DNA of 64,000 nt from a bacterium (GTDB taxonomy: Bacteria > Cyanobacteriota > Vampirovibrionia > Gastranaerophilales > Gastranaerophilaceae). The stretch covers positions 1 to 64,000 of the forward strand of contig JAFVDH010000005.1 of NCBI GenBank assembly GCA_017478515.1. Reading direction: 5' to 3'. Shown piece by piece: positions 17,890-26,292 of this stretch (the first letter of the stretch is position 1; each line of letters starts with the position of its first letter). A program made the position numbers and the translations under genes. The notes below the pieces were generated by a model. The model had not been told where the DNA came from. It saw nothing but the letters and a program-made list of their open reading frames with translations, and ran no database searches.

Positions 17890-18441
17890 TTAAATATCAT
17901 CAGGGTCATCATAACTATAATCATTATACGAATTGCCTTGAGCTTTGTCAATAGAGTTTTCTACCAAATTTTCAGTAGCATCAGAAACATTTTTCTTAAC
18001 AAGCCCGAAGTCTTTCATTGCAACACCGAGTGCTGCACCGCCTGCTATAACATTAACGGCGATTTTATCTAAATTTAAACTTTTAATCTTATCTACACAT
18101 TTAGTTACTTTATCAGCATTTTGAGCAGATTTTTCACCAACTTTTTCTATAACCTTATCAGCACCTTTACCCAATGTGCCGGTAATCATATCAGCAGCTT
18201 TGCCCAAACAAATTTTAGTAGCCGTGAACGCAATTGCAACACCAATTGCCTTAGATGCGAACTTGCTTATTTTACCCATAAATCCGTTATCATCGGAATT
18301 TTCAGACATTCTTCTGAACTCATCCTGCTTAGAACGCAATGTATCGAGGTCGGGAGCTCCGCCTTTAAATGCAACTTGAGCTTTTGGCTTAGCCAAATTA
18401 TTCAAATATGTTTGAGTATTAATATTATTTACAGCTTGCAT
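17890..18441 (-). CDS. Hypothetical 183-aa protein with N-terminal VAFKG tag
   Basis: Not recognised. The start is MQAVNNINTQTYLNNLAKPK, then QVAFKGGAPDL, placing VAFKG at 23-27. An upstream GTG three codons earlier is possible. Residues about 55-90 are hydrophobic (SKFASKAIGVAIAFTATKIC and on), then come amphipathic Lys/Asp-rich helices and a second Ala/Gly-rich hydrophobic stretch near 130-150. The C-terminus is acidic and Tyr/Asp-rich (YNDYSYDDPDDI). There is no Sec signal. It probably forms an operon with the next tagged gene. Confidence 0.72.
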   Translation of the reverse strand: MQAVNNINTQTYLNNLAKPKAQVAFKGGAPDLDTLRSKQDEFRRMSENSDDNGFMGKISKFASKAIGVAIAFTATKICLGKAADMITGTLGKGADKVIEKVGEKSAQNADKVTKCVDKIKSLNLDKIAVNVIAGGAALGVAMKDFGLVKKNVSDATENLVENSIDKAQGNSYNDYSYDDPDDI

Positions 18442-18648
18442 ATTTACCACACAAATAATACTTATAACTACCTACATTAAAATTAAAACATTTTTTGAGG
18501 AAATTTTGCTATTTAATATCATAAATTAAAGTTTTTTGTTACAAACGTTAACATGTTAAAACCCGCATGACGACATGGTTTCAGCATGATATATAAATTA
18601 ACAAAAGCATCGGTATGTACCCTAAAAATTTACGAAAAGGAGAAATAG

Positions 18649-18700
18649 AGGCGGTGTGGGGGTGACAAACATCCCCGCACCGCCTTTATTATTATTTTTA
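18649..18700 (+). terminator. Orphan GC-rich terminator, possible end of a small RNA
   Basis: A 13-bp stem with one G-U pair (18649-18661 with 18673-18685) followed by TTATTATTATTTTT. The nearest plus-strand gene upstream, miaA, already ends at its own terminator 1.1 kb earlier. This hairpin therefore probably ends a short transcript starting near 18600. The 16-codon frame 18615-18665 ends inside the stem. Confidence 0.7.
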
Positions 18701-18886
18701 AGCAAAAAAAATAGCTGCGAGTGCAGCTAGTACTTCATAATCTTGGGAGGAGATTTGGGGATAGTTGTACATGCATGATAATATAAGAAAATTTTTCATG
18801 TTACATCCATGCCAATTATTTTTACAATTCGTTACAATCTGAATTCAAATATCAACAGAACCATGTATTCATCATGGTTTTAGAGC

Positions 18887-18916
18887 TTGTCAAGAGTTTT
18901 TATTATATAATATATT
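18887..18916 (+). promoter_or_regulatory. Promoter of the ppiC-dnaA operon
   Basis: TTGTCA (18887-18892) and TATATT (18911-18916) with an 18-base spacer; an overlapping TATAAT at 18906-18911 is also possible. Confidence 0.55.
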
Positions 18917-18942
18917 TATACAGTTTTAAAAGGAGAAAAATT

Positions 18943-19230
18943 ATGTACAAAAGCGTTAGAGCAAGCCACATTCTGGTAAAAACAGAAGATGAAGCTAAAA
19001 AAATGTTAGAAGATATAACATCAGGTAAAGCTAAATTTGAAGACCTTGCAGCATTAGAATCTCTTTGTCCGTCAGGAGCAAGAGGCGGAGATTTAGGATT
19101 TTTCACAAAAGGCCAAATGGTAAAACCTTTCGAAGATGCAGCTTTTTCAATGAAAAAGGGCGAAGTTTCAGAACCTGTTCAAACACAGTTCGGCTGGCAT
19201 TTAATTCAACTTACTGATGTTGAAGAATAG
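18943..19230 (+). CDS. Parvulin-type peptidyl-prolyl isomerase
   Basis: A minimal parvulin/PpiC domain (95 aa) catalysing prolyl cis-trans isomerisation. Family motifs are VRASHILVKTEDEAKKML, LSLCPSGARGGDLGFFTKGQMVKPFEDAAFSM, and QTQFGWHLIQL. There is no signal peptide, so it acts in the cytoplasm. The frame runs 23 codons further upstream, but the ATG at 18943 has AAAAGGAG at ideal spacing and matches the family start. It leads the operon ppiC-pepP-trmH-dnaA, 12 bases before pepP. Confidence 0.93.
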   Translation: MYKSVRASHILVKTEDEAKKMLEDITSGKAKFEDLAALESLCPSGARGGDLGFFTKGQMVKPFEDAAFSMKKGEVSEPVQTQFGWHLIQLTDVEE

Positions 19231-19242
19231 GAACAGAACAAG

Positions 19243-20838
19243 ATGCAAAACTTCCTTATACAAAATAATTTAGATTATTTGATTATAAATTCTACCAACA
19301 AATTCCTGGTAGAATATAACTCTTTGGAAGATAATTCAAGATATCATCTCACGGGATTTACAGGCTCTACAGGAGATGCACTGGTATCCCGTGACGGTGA
19401 TATATACCTTTTTGTTGACGGAAGATATCACGAGCAGGCTGACAGAGAATGCGATTTGTCAAAGATTAACGTCGTAAAATTAAAGCAAAATCAGAGTTTT
19501 TTAGAAGAAGTGTCAAAAAGAATATCTAAAAATTCAACTCTTGGAATAATCGGCGAAAAGACATCAGTCTACAGATATGAATGCCTCAGCAATATATTAA
19601 AAGAAAAAAATATACAAATAAAAATTCTTGAAAAAGATATTTATACTAAAACAGATACTCTTAAAGAACCTAAAGTTCTGTCTGTTATTGAAAAAAATAT
19701 ATGCGGTAAATCTTCATCAGAAAAAATACAAGAAATTCAAAACACCTTAAATACAGAAGAAGCCTATCTTTTTACTAATTTAGAAGAAGTTTCGTATATA
19801 ACCAACTTAAGAGATTTTTCAAAAAATTATTCAACTGCAATAAACGGAAAAATTCTTATAACAAAAAATTCATCAACTATTTTCTGTGATGATACGGCAG
19901 AAAATGCAGATTTAAATATAAAACCGATAAAAGAATTTAAAAATAGCATATCAGGGTTAAAAGTAATATATTATGATAAAATGAGCACAAATACCGCTGA
20001 TTTTGAACTAATTAAAGAAACTGCCAAACCAATGATTAACAATCCTGTTTCAAAAATGAAATCAATAAAAACAGAAGAAGAACTTGCTCACTACAAAAAA
20101 TGTTTTGAAAGAACTGATAAAGCTGTTTTTGAAATAAGAGAATTTATAAATAGAAATGAAAATATTTCCGAAAAAGATATCGATATTGAATTGGAAAGAT
20201 CATTTAAAAAATACGGTGCAAAACTGCTATCTTTTAAATCAATAATTGCTAAAGATAAAAATTCAGCACTAGCACACTACTCAAAAAGTTCAGCAGAAGA
20301 AATATTAAAAGATGGTTCTCTTGTTCTTATAGACTGCGGAGCATACTACGAGGGCGGATACGCAACAGATATTACAAGAGTTTTCGTAAAAGGAACTCCA
20401 ACAGAAGAACAAAGAAAAATTTATACGCTTGTATTAAAATCAAGTCTTGCCGCATTTAATACACCGATAACAAATTCAACAACAGGCTACGATATCGATA
20501 AAACAGCAAGAGATTTGCTTAATAAAATTGCACCATCGGGCTTTGAATTCTCGCACGGACTGGGGCACGGAATAGGAATAAGCGTCCATGAACAACCGCC
20601 AAGATTGTCTCCTGCAGATTACTCTTCAAAAACAGTTATAGAAGATAATATGTGCTTTACAATCGAACCCGGATTGTATTTTAAGGATTTTGGAGGTGTA
20701 AGACTCGAAAATTCGGTTTATATGAAAAACAGAAAAATTCACTCATTTTCTAAAATGTGCTACGAAAAGAAATTGATTAATTTTGATTTGCTTACACCGC
20801 AGGAAAAAGAACAGCTGAAAGACTTTGAGGTTATGTAA
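19243..20838 (+). CDS. Xaa-Pro aminopeptidase (peptidase M24)
   Basis: A 531-aa M24B metallopeptidase removing N-terminal residues before proline. The N-terminal half is the creatinase-like domain (LTGFTGSTGDALVSRDG, FVDGRYHEQAD). The C-terminal pita-bread catalytic domain shows the metal ligands in order: Asp in LIDCGAYYEGG, Asp in YATDITRVF, His in FSHGLGHGIGISVHE, Glu in FTIEPGLYF and Glu in GGVRLENSVY. Cytoplasmic. It overlaps trmH by one base (TAATG), implying translational coupling. Confidence 0.93.
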   Translation: MQNFLIQNNLDYLIINSTNKFLVEYNSLEDNSRYHLTGFTGSTGDALVSRDGDIYLFVDGRYHEQADRECDLSKINVVKLKQNQSFLEEVSKRISKNSTLGIIGEKTSVYRYECLSNILKEKNIQIKILEKDIYTKTDTLKEPKVLSVIEKNICGKSSSEKIQEIQNTLNTEEAYLFTNLEEVSYITNLRDFSKNYSTAINGKILITKNSSTIFCDDTAENADLNIKPIKEFKNSISGLKVIYYDKMSTNTADFELIKETAKPMINNPVSKMKSIKTEEELAHYKKCFERTDKAVFEIREFINRNENISEKDIDIELERSFKKYGAKLLSFKSIIAKDKNSALAHYSKSSAEEILKDGSLVLIDCGAYYEGGYATDITRVFVKGTPTEEQRKIYTLVLKSSLAAFNTPITNSTTGYDIDKTARDLLNKIAPSGFEFSHGLGHGIGISVHEQPPRLSPADYSSKTVIEDNMCFTIEPGLYFKDFGGVRLENSVYMKNRKIHSFSKMCYEKKLINFDLLTPQEKEQLKDFEVM

Positions 20839-21587
20839 TGGAAATTACAAGTGCAAATAACGACTTAGTAAAAGATTTTTCAAAACTAAAAGAAAAAAAA
20901 TACCGTGATAAAACAGGCAAATTCATACTTGAAGGTTACAAAGCAGTAGAGGGTGCTATTTCATCCAATATTGAAATAGAAAAAATTTTTCTTTTAAATG
21001 GTAAAAATTTCAGTTTTGATAAAAATAAAATAATCTACACAAATGAAACTGTCCTAAAGAAAATTTCAACAACAACAACTCCGCCTGAAATTATAGCAAT
21101 AGGAAAGCAAAAAAGACTTGATTTAACAGACTTAAAAACAGTAAAAAGAGCCGCTCTATTTGAAAACATAAACGATTTAGGCAATCTTGGAACAATCCTT
21201 AGAACCGCAGCCGCAACAGACCTTGATGCAATAATACTCTATGGAAATACCGTGGATATTTATAACCCAAAATGCGTAAGAGCCTCTGTCGGTAATTTAT
21301 GGAAAACACCTGTTTACAACATAAAAGACATAAACATTTTGAAAAAATATTTTAACGATTTTGACAGAATATCAACACTGCCTGCCTCAACAGACACAGT
21401 AAACTTAAAAAACTATAAAACAAAAGAAAAAACACTGGTAATGTTTGGAGCTGAAAGTACTGGGCTTTCGGAAGAACTTATAGATTTTTCAACAACAAAA
21501 CTTACTATTGAAATGAAAAATAACGTAGAATCTTTAAATTTGAGTATAAGTGCAGGCATAGTTTTGTATAAATTATTTTTGTTATAA
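20838..21587 (+). CDS. TrmH/SpoU-family RNA methyltransferase
   Basis: A 249-aa SAM-dependent 2'-O-methyltransferase of the SPOUT class for rRNA or tRNA. The N-terminal substrate-binding domain starts KLKEKKYRDKTGKFILEGYK. The SPOUT motifs are FENINDLGNLGTILRTAAA, NPKCVRASVGNLWKTPVY, LVMFGAESTGLSE and MKNNVESLNLSISAGIVLYK, forming the trefoil-knot SAM site. The target nucleotide cannot be told from sequence. It overlaps pepP by one base and lies 10 bases before dnaA. Confidence 0.92.
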   Translation: MEITSANNDLVKDFSKLKEKKYRDKTGKFILEGYKAVEGAISSNIEIEKIFLLNGKNFSFDKNKIIYTNETVLKKISTTTTPPEIIAIGKQKRLDLTDLKTVKRAALFENINDLGNLGTILRTAAATDLDAIILYGNTVDIYNPKCVRASVGNLWKTPVYNIKDINILKKYFNDFDRISTLPASTDTVNLKNYKTKEKTLVMFGAESTGLSEELIDFSTTKLTIEMKNNVESLNLSISAGIVLYKLFLL

Positions 21588-21597
21588 AATGTAGAAT

Positions 21598-22995
21598 ATG
21601 AATGCCGAACAAATAGAAAAGATTTGGGAAGATGTGAAAAAAATATTGGAAACAGAAATACCTGTTTCATCTTATGATGCCTGGGTAGAACCACTGGAAC
21701 TTATTGATTATGAAGATAATCAAATCAAACTTCTCTCAGGTCAGGCAATTGCTGTAGAATACCTCAAAAAAAATCATTACCCGAAATTTCTTGAAGCATT
21801 TAAACAAGTTTTACAAAAAGAGGTTACAGTAAATTTTGAAACAGATAAAGAAACCTTTGACAAAATAAAAAAAGCAAAAGCAAAGGAAGAAAAAAAAGAA
21901 GAACGTAAAGCCGAAAAAATACAAAAAAAAGAAGAAGAGCACAAAAAAGCAATAGAAAACCTTGGCTATGTTCAATCAATGAATCTCAACTTAAAATACA
22001 GATTTGATAATTTTGTAACAGACGAAAACAACAAAATGGCAAAAGCTGCCGCAGAAATGGTTGCAAAAAACCCGAATGCACAATATAATCCGCTATATAT
22101 TCAAGGTGGCTCAGGATTAGGCAAAACACACCTTATGCAGGCTATCGGACATGCTTTAATCAAAAATAAAAAAATCCAATGCGTTAAATCCGAAATTTTT
22201 ATAAACGAATATATCAACAGCACGGCACGAAATAAAGAGTCAAACAAAAGCAATTTGATGAATAAATTTCGCCAAAAATACAGAAATATTGATGTGTTAT
22301 TAATAGATGATATACAATTTTTCGAGGGTAAAAAACAGTGTATGGAAGAATTATTCAACACTTTTGATTCACTGCATATTGCAAATAAACAAATTGTTTT
22401 AACTTCAGACAGATTGCCTAAAGATATGCCTGAAATGCCTCAAAGATTAATTTCAAGATTTGAACAGGGCTTAGTTGTTGAAATACAGCCGCCAAAGGAA
22501 GAAACCAGAATAAAAATTTTAAAAAATATTGCAAACACAAAAAACCTGACTGTACCTGATTCAGTGTTTGAATATATTGCAAAAAATTATAAAACAAACG
22601 TCAGAGAACTTGAAGGAGCATTTAATAAAGTAGAAGCCTTTGCCTCTTTTGAAGATACCGAAATAACGCTTGACTTTGCAAAACATGTTCTAAAATGCGA
22701 AGAAAGAAATGAACTTAATATCGAAAAAATTGCACAAGAAGTATCAAAACACTACGGAATAAGTATTGAAGATATAAAAAGTTCCGCAAGAAGTGCAAAT
22801 ATATCGAAAGCCCGCAAAATAACAGCGTTTATATCAAAAGAATACTTAAAACTAAAACTTGAAGAAATAGCAAAGTATATAGACAAAAAGCATCAAACAG
22901 TTATATATGCCTGCGACCAAATAAAAGAAAAAATTTCCAAAGATAATAACTTAGAAAAAGAAGTTAAAGAAATTTTATCGACTTTAAATTTATAA
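21598..22995 (+). CDS. dnaA: Chromosomal replication initiator DnaA
   Basis: DnaA (465 aa) opens the replication origin. Domain I covers about residues 1-80. A Lys/Glu-rich linker (90-118) takes the place of domain II. The AAA+ domain has Walker A GGSGLGKT (170-177), Walker B LLIDDIQFFEGK and sensor/box VII NVRELEGAFNK. Domain IV ends with SKARKITAFISKEYLKL and DKKHQTVIYACDQI; the usual RDHTTV loop is altered to KKHQTV. It is the last gene of the ppiC operon, and dnaN does not follow. A TATAAA 9 bases before the ATG may provide a separate near-leaderless transcript. I see no cluster of TTATCCACA-type DnaA boxes nearby. Confidence 0.97.
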   Translation: MNAEQIEKIWEDVKKILETEIPVSSYDAWVEPLELIDYEDNQIKLLSGQAIAVEYLKKNHYPKFLEAFKQVLQKEVTVNFETDKETFDKIKKAKAKEEKKEERKAEKIQKKEEEHKKAIENLGYVQSMNLNLKYRFDNFVTDENNKMAKAAAEMVAKNPNAQYNPLYIQGGSGLGKTHLMQAIGHALIKNKKIQCVKSEIFINEYINSTARNKESNKSNLMNKFRQKYRNIDVLLIDDIQFFEGKKQCMEELFNTFDSLHIANKQIVLTSDRLPKDMPEMPQRLISRFEQGLVVEIQPPKEETRIKILKNIANTKNLTVPDSVFEYIAKNYKTNVRELEGAFNKVEAFASFEDTEITLDFAKHVLKCEERNELNIEKIAQEVSKHYGISIEDIKSSARSANISKARKITAFISKEYLKLKLEEIAKYIDKKHQTVIYACDQIKEKISKDNNLEKEVKEILSTLNL

Positions 22996-23058
22996 AGAAT
23001 TTTCTAATTATTATAATTTTACGTAAGCTTATACTTATTATTTGTCTAAACTTGTATA

Positions 23059-24135
23059 TCATTGCCAAAAGTTTTTAATATTAAATAATTTCTTAACTTT
23101 TAAACAAATATCAATATTTTTCAGTTTTAACATTGGTTTTTCAACAAAATGATAAGAACATATTGCAATAAATAAGGTTATAAAAAAAACAACGATATTA
23201 TATGGTAAAAAATTCAATTTATCTTTAAATAAAAATACAACAGTTTGTTGAACTAAAAACCCCCAAATATAAATTCCATATGAAAAATCACCATATTTTC
23301 CCCAATGATTTATAACAGGAATTTTTGCATAAGCAATATAAATAATAATATAGGGTAAAGTAAACCACTGAATAAAATAAAAAACATCAGTATTTACAGA
23401 ACAAATCCACAGTAAAACTGCTAAAATAAAAAAGTTAAAAGACATTTCTATACTATCTCTTTTAATATACAAAAAGGAACTCATTAAAAACAGCATTGCC
23501 ATTTTAAAAAACTTTTGTCCTGAACATAATAAAAAGGTTTTATCAATCCAATCACCAATAAAAACATGAAATAAAAAGATTAAAGAAATCAATAATATCC
23601 ATAAAAAAGTCTTAGTTTTATTTAAAAGTTTTAACAACCCAAAAACCATAACAATTAAATAAAGCAAAAACTCCAACGGTAATGACCACAAAGAACCATT
23701 TACCACATTTGGATAAGGATTATTTACAAATACACCCGGCAAAATATGGCATATTTTGTATAAACAAACATTTCTAACATATTTAAAAAAATCTTCACTA
23801 CTAAAATACTCATCTAAAGGCAAATTTGTTATTAACGGGCCAAGTATAAAAGCTGAAAATAAGACAACAACAATTAAGGCAGGAAAAATTCTCAATATTC
23901 TCTTTTTTAAAAAATTTATTACTCTGGGTTCATTTACCCAGCTTTTTGTAATTAAAAAGCCGCTTATAACAAAAAATACATCAAGTCCCGCAGGAATATA
24001 ATCAATACAAGCAACTGATAAACCAATACCATAAAAGGCCAAGCTGCTATGACAAAACAAAACATTACATGCCGATAAAAATCTTAAAAAATCAAAATTA
24101 TTATCTTTTTTATCCGTTAATTCCGATAAAAACAT
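23059..24135 (-). CDS. Acyltransferase family 3 membrane protein (OatA/NodX-like)
   Basis: A 358-aa integral membrane acyltransferase likely to O-acetylate a cell-surface polysaccharide, LPS or peptidoglycan. The family start is DNNFDFLRFLSACNVLFCHS, with RFL and the catalytic His, then GLDVFFVISGFLITKSW and FLKKRILRIFPAL. About ten hydrophobic segments are present. There is no extracellular SGNH domain. AAAGG precedes the ATG. It stands alone, convergent with dnaA and divergent from the XRE gene. Confidence 0.9.
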   Translation of the reverse strand: MFLSELTDKKDNNFDFLRFLSACNVLFCHSSLAFYGIGLSVACIDYIPAGLDVFFVISGFLITKSWVNEPRVINFLKKRILRIFPALIVVVLFSAFILGPLITNLPLDEYFSSEDFFKYVRNVCLYKICHILPGVFVNNPYPNVVNGSLWSLPLEFLLYLIVMVFGLLKLLNKTKTFLWILLISLIFLFHVFIGDWIDKTFLLCSGQKFFKMAMLFLMSSFLYIKRDSIEMSFNFFILAVLLWICSVNTDVFYFIQWFTLPYIIIYIAYAKIPVINHWGKYGDFSYGIYIWGFLVQQTVVFLFKDKLNFLPYNIVVFFITLFIAICSYHFVEKPMLKLKNIDICLKVKKLFNIKNFWQ

Positions 24136-24260
24136 GCTATTTATAACCTTTCATATTCAACTAATGATTATAGTATAGCACAAAAGATAAATATATTTAT
24201 CTTTTGAATATATTGTTAACTAGAATAATGGACATGTAAAGATTAGAATTAAATATTGTT

Positions 24261-24482
24261 ATGAAAAATATAAATACAATTAAAAAACTCGGATATAAAA
24301 TTAGAATTTTAAGAAAAGAAAAGAAATATTCACAAGAAATGCTTGCAGAAAAAGCTGATTTAAACAGAGTTTTTATAGGTTTAGTTGAAAGAGGCACAAC
24401 AAATATTACGGTCAAAAATCTTGAAAGCATCGCAAATGCTTTGGATATAAATATAAAAGAACTTTTTGAATTTATATTATAA
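24261..24482 (+). CDS. XRE-family transcriptional regulator
   Basis: A 73-aa, single-domain Cro/CI helix-turn-helix protein: LGYKIRILRKEKKYSQEMLAEKADLNRVFIGLVERGTTNITVKNLE covers the five-helix fold. It resembles control proteins of restriction-modification systems, but no such system is adjacent. There is no Shine-Dalgarno. A TAGAAT ends 11 bases before the ATG, so the leader would be about 5 bases. A bidirectional terminator follows. Its targets are unknown; the divergent acyltransferase gene is a candidate. Confidence 0.88.
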   Translation: MKNINTIKKLGYKIRILRKEKKYSQEMLAEKADLNRVFIGLVERGTTNITVKNLESIANALDINIKELFEFIL

Positions 24483-24488
24483 TAAATA

Positions 24489-24522
24489 AAAAAGGAGAAA
24501 GCTTTTTAACTTTCTCCTTTTT
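24489..24522. terminator. Bidirectional terminator
   Basis: A perfect 13-bp stem (24489-24501 with 24510-24522) with A/T tracts, between the convergent XRE and Ycf23 genes. Confidence 0.9.
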
Positions 24523-24545
24523 AGTTATAGAATTTATAAGAATTA

Positions 24546-25352
24546 CTAAACTAAAGATTCTCTTCTTGTTGACATATGGTTCATAGACCAATTCCAACTT
24601 CTGTTAGCAATTTCTCTTAAGTTTTTAATAACAGCCATCATTTGGATTTGAGATTCTAATCTGTTAACGCAAGAACCGCATCCGATAGCACTTGCACCTG
24701 CAGCAAACGCCATTGATGCTGTTACTGTGTTAATATTTGATGCTGTCATTATTGGTAATTCAGTATTTCTTGATAATTCAATTGTGTTAGAAAGAGTTAA
24801 TTCTGCTCTGTTTAACAATGTTCTTGTATTTTCTAATGTCATTTCTTCAGAAACATAGCCTTCAGTTTGAATCATATCAATATTCATCATTTCTAATTCT
24901 CTTACTAAAGAAATTTGGTCATTAACAGAAAGAGAACCAGGAATAGTAACGCAGAACATAACTTCTGCTCTGTGTTCTTCAATCATAGATAATGTTTCAC
25001 GAACCATGCTTAAAACTTCCATAGAAGAGAATGAACGACCTTCTCTGTATAATGCATCGAAGTTACCTAATTCAATAGCGTCAACATGGTGAACGTTAAC
25101 TGCTTCAGCTAATTCAGAAGGATTTACAGAAGAAGCAAATAAAGCCATTGTAGAGTTTGAATTTTCCATCATTTCTCTAACCATAGTTAAAACTTGTCTG
25201 TTAGCAGAAACATCAACAGCATCAGCACCTGCTTCCATTGCAGATGATACAACCATTCTTACTCTGTCTAAATCCATATTATTCATTCCGGCAATAATTT
25301 TTAATGCTCTTCTTTCGCTTAATGCTCTTTTAAAGTTTTCCATATTTCTCAT
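24546..25352 (-). CDS. Ycf23/DUF561-family protein
   Basis: A 268-aa TIM-barrel-like protein of the Ycf23/DUF561 family, known mainly from cyanobacteria and red-algal plastids. The function is not established. Family features include the start NFKRALSERRALKIIAGMNN, AGADAVDVSANRQVL, HHVDAIELGNFDALY and MTASNINTVTASMAFAAGAS followed by AIGCGSCVNRL. The ATG at 25352 has AAAGGAG 5 bases upstream; the frame runs nine codons further without support. It stands alone. Its presence in a genome with no photosynthesis genes in view suggests a core metabolic or regulatory role. Confidence 0.88.
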   Translation of the reverse strand: MRNMENFKRALSERRALKIIAGMNNMDLDRVRMVVSSAMEAGADAVDVSANRQVLTMVREMMENSNSTMALFASSVNPSELAEAVNVHHVDAIELGNFDALYREGRSFSSMEVLSMVRETLSMIEEHRAEVMFCVTIPGSLSVNDQISLVRELEMMNIDMIQTEGYVSEEMTLENTRTLLNRAELTLSNTIELSRNTELPIMTASNINTVTASMAFAAGASAIGCGSCVNRLESQIQMMAVIKNLREIANRSWNWSMNHMSTRRESLV

Positions 25353-25515
25353 AATTTCTCCTTTCCTACCTAATTTCAAATTATGATTATTTTAACAAAT
25401 GGATTATAAATTAAAAAAATAATAAATACAAGAATAATGCTACAAATTGTTACAAAGGTAGTAAAAATTTTTCATAAAAGATTTTAATATATATTCAATC
25501 AGTAGGGAGGGAAAA

Positions 25516-26184
25516 ATGTTTTTAAAATGCATAAAACGGACATATATATTAATATTTACAGTATTTTTAATGGGACTAAACCCTGCACAAAGCTACGATA
25601 GCGAAGAAACTACAATGATAGCTGTATACGAAAAAATAAACCCTGCAATTGTAGCCATAGATGCAGAATTAAAAATAGGTGTTTCCGGAGGAACGGGGTG
25701 TATAATAAATTCTAACGGAACAATATTAACAAGCAAACATGTAATAGACGGCAGCAAAAAAATAGAAGTAACAACATATGACGGGAAAACCTATTCCGCA
25801 GTAGTTTTGCCGACAAACAACAAATCCGGCGACCTTGCGTTAATAAAAATAAACCCAAAAACGCCGTTAAATGTAATAAAATTAGGCAATTCAGACAGCA
25901 TAAAAGTAGGACAGAAAGTTCTTGCCATAGGAAACCCGTTTGGATTTGCAGGAACGCTTACTCAAGGCATCGTATCAAGAATAGATTTAGCAAAAAACAA
26001 AATTCAAACAGATGCGGCAATAAATCCCGGTTGTTCAGGAGGCCCTATACTAAACACAACGGGGGAAGTTATCGGAATAAGTCAATCAATATACAATCCC
26101 GATAATAATATATCAAATATTGGCATAGGCTTTGCAATACCGTCGGATGAAGTAAAAAAATTTATAGCACATAATATAAAGTAA
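25516..26184 (+). CDS. HtrA/DegP-like serine protease without PDZ domain
   Basis: A 222-aa S1C trypsin-like protease with a Sec signal peptide (cleavage near AQS-YDS, residues 26-27), so periplasmic or secreted. The catalytic triad is intact: His75 in LTSKHVIDG, Asp106 in SGDLALIKI, Ser174 in NPGCSGGPIL. The residue before the catalytic Ser is Cys where HtrA proteins usually have Asn. The protein ends right after the protease domain (GIGFAIPSDEVKKFI), so it lacks the PDZ domains that regulate DegP. GGGAGGG precedes the ATG. It converges on the ESAGSLA-repeat gene. Confidence 0.92.
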   Translation: MFLKCIKRTYILIFTVFLMGLNPAQSYDSEETTMIAVYEKINPAIVAIDAELKIGVSGGTGCIINSNGTILTSKHVIDGSKKIEVTTYDGKTYSAVVLPTNNKSGDLALIKINPKTPLNVIKLGNSDSIKVGQKVLAIGNPFGFAGTLTQGIVSRIDLAKNKIQTDAAINPGCSGGPILNTTGEVIGISQSIYNPDNNISNIGIGFAIPSDEVKKFIAHNIK

Positions 26185-26231
26185 AGTAATTATATATCAT
26201 TTTATATAAGTTTATGTTTACACCAATAATA

Positions 26232-26260
26232 AAAACGACTGCCCTTTAGACAGTCGTTTT
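26232..26260. terminator. Bidirectional terminator
   Basis: A 10-bp perfect stem (26232-26241 with 26251-26260) with A and T tracts, between convergent genes. Confidence 0.85.
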
Positions 26261-26292
26261 ATACTTTGATTGTAAAACCGTTCAAATACATC

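Larger units (their letters stand above)
18451..18942. other. 492-base intergenic region with palindromes and an orphan terminator
   Basis: No convincing protein gene. From left to right it holds a degenerate CATGTC-type element (18558-18583), a TATATAAAT near 18589, a 16-codon frame starting ATG at 18615, and a strong plus-strand terminator (18649-18700). It then holds a perfect 7-bp hairpin (18712-18718 with 18723-18729), a GGGAGGAGAT stretch near 18746, an AACCATG/CATGGTT inverted repeat (18860-18881), and the ppiC promoter. Confidence 0.6.

Noticed and set aside
18738-18842. Small open frame after GGGAGGAGAT near 18746
   Set aside because: Candidate starts give only a 7-codon frame or a 23-codon frame with poor ribosome-site spacing; no supporting evidence.
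21598-23058. Replication origin next to dnaA
   Set aside because: No TTATCCACA-like cluster or AT-rich unwinding repeat was seen in the flanking sequence.
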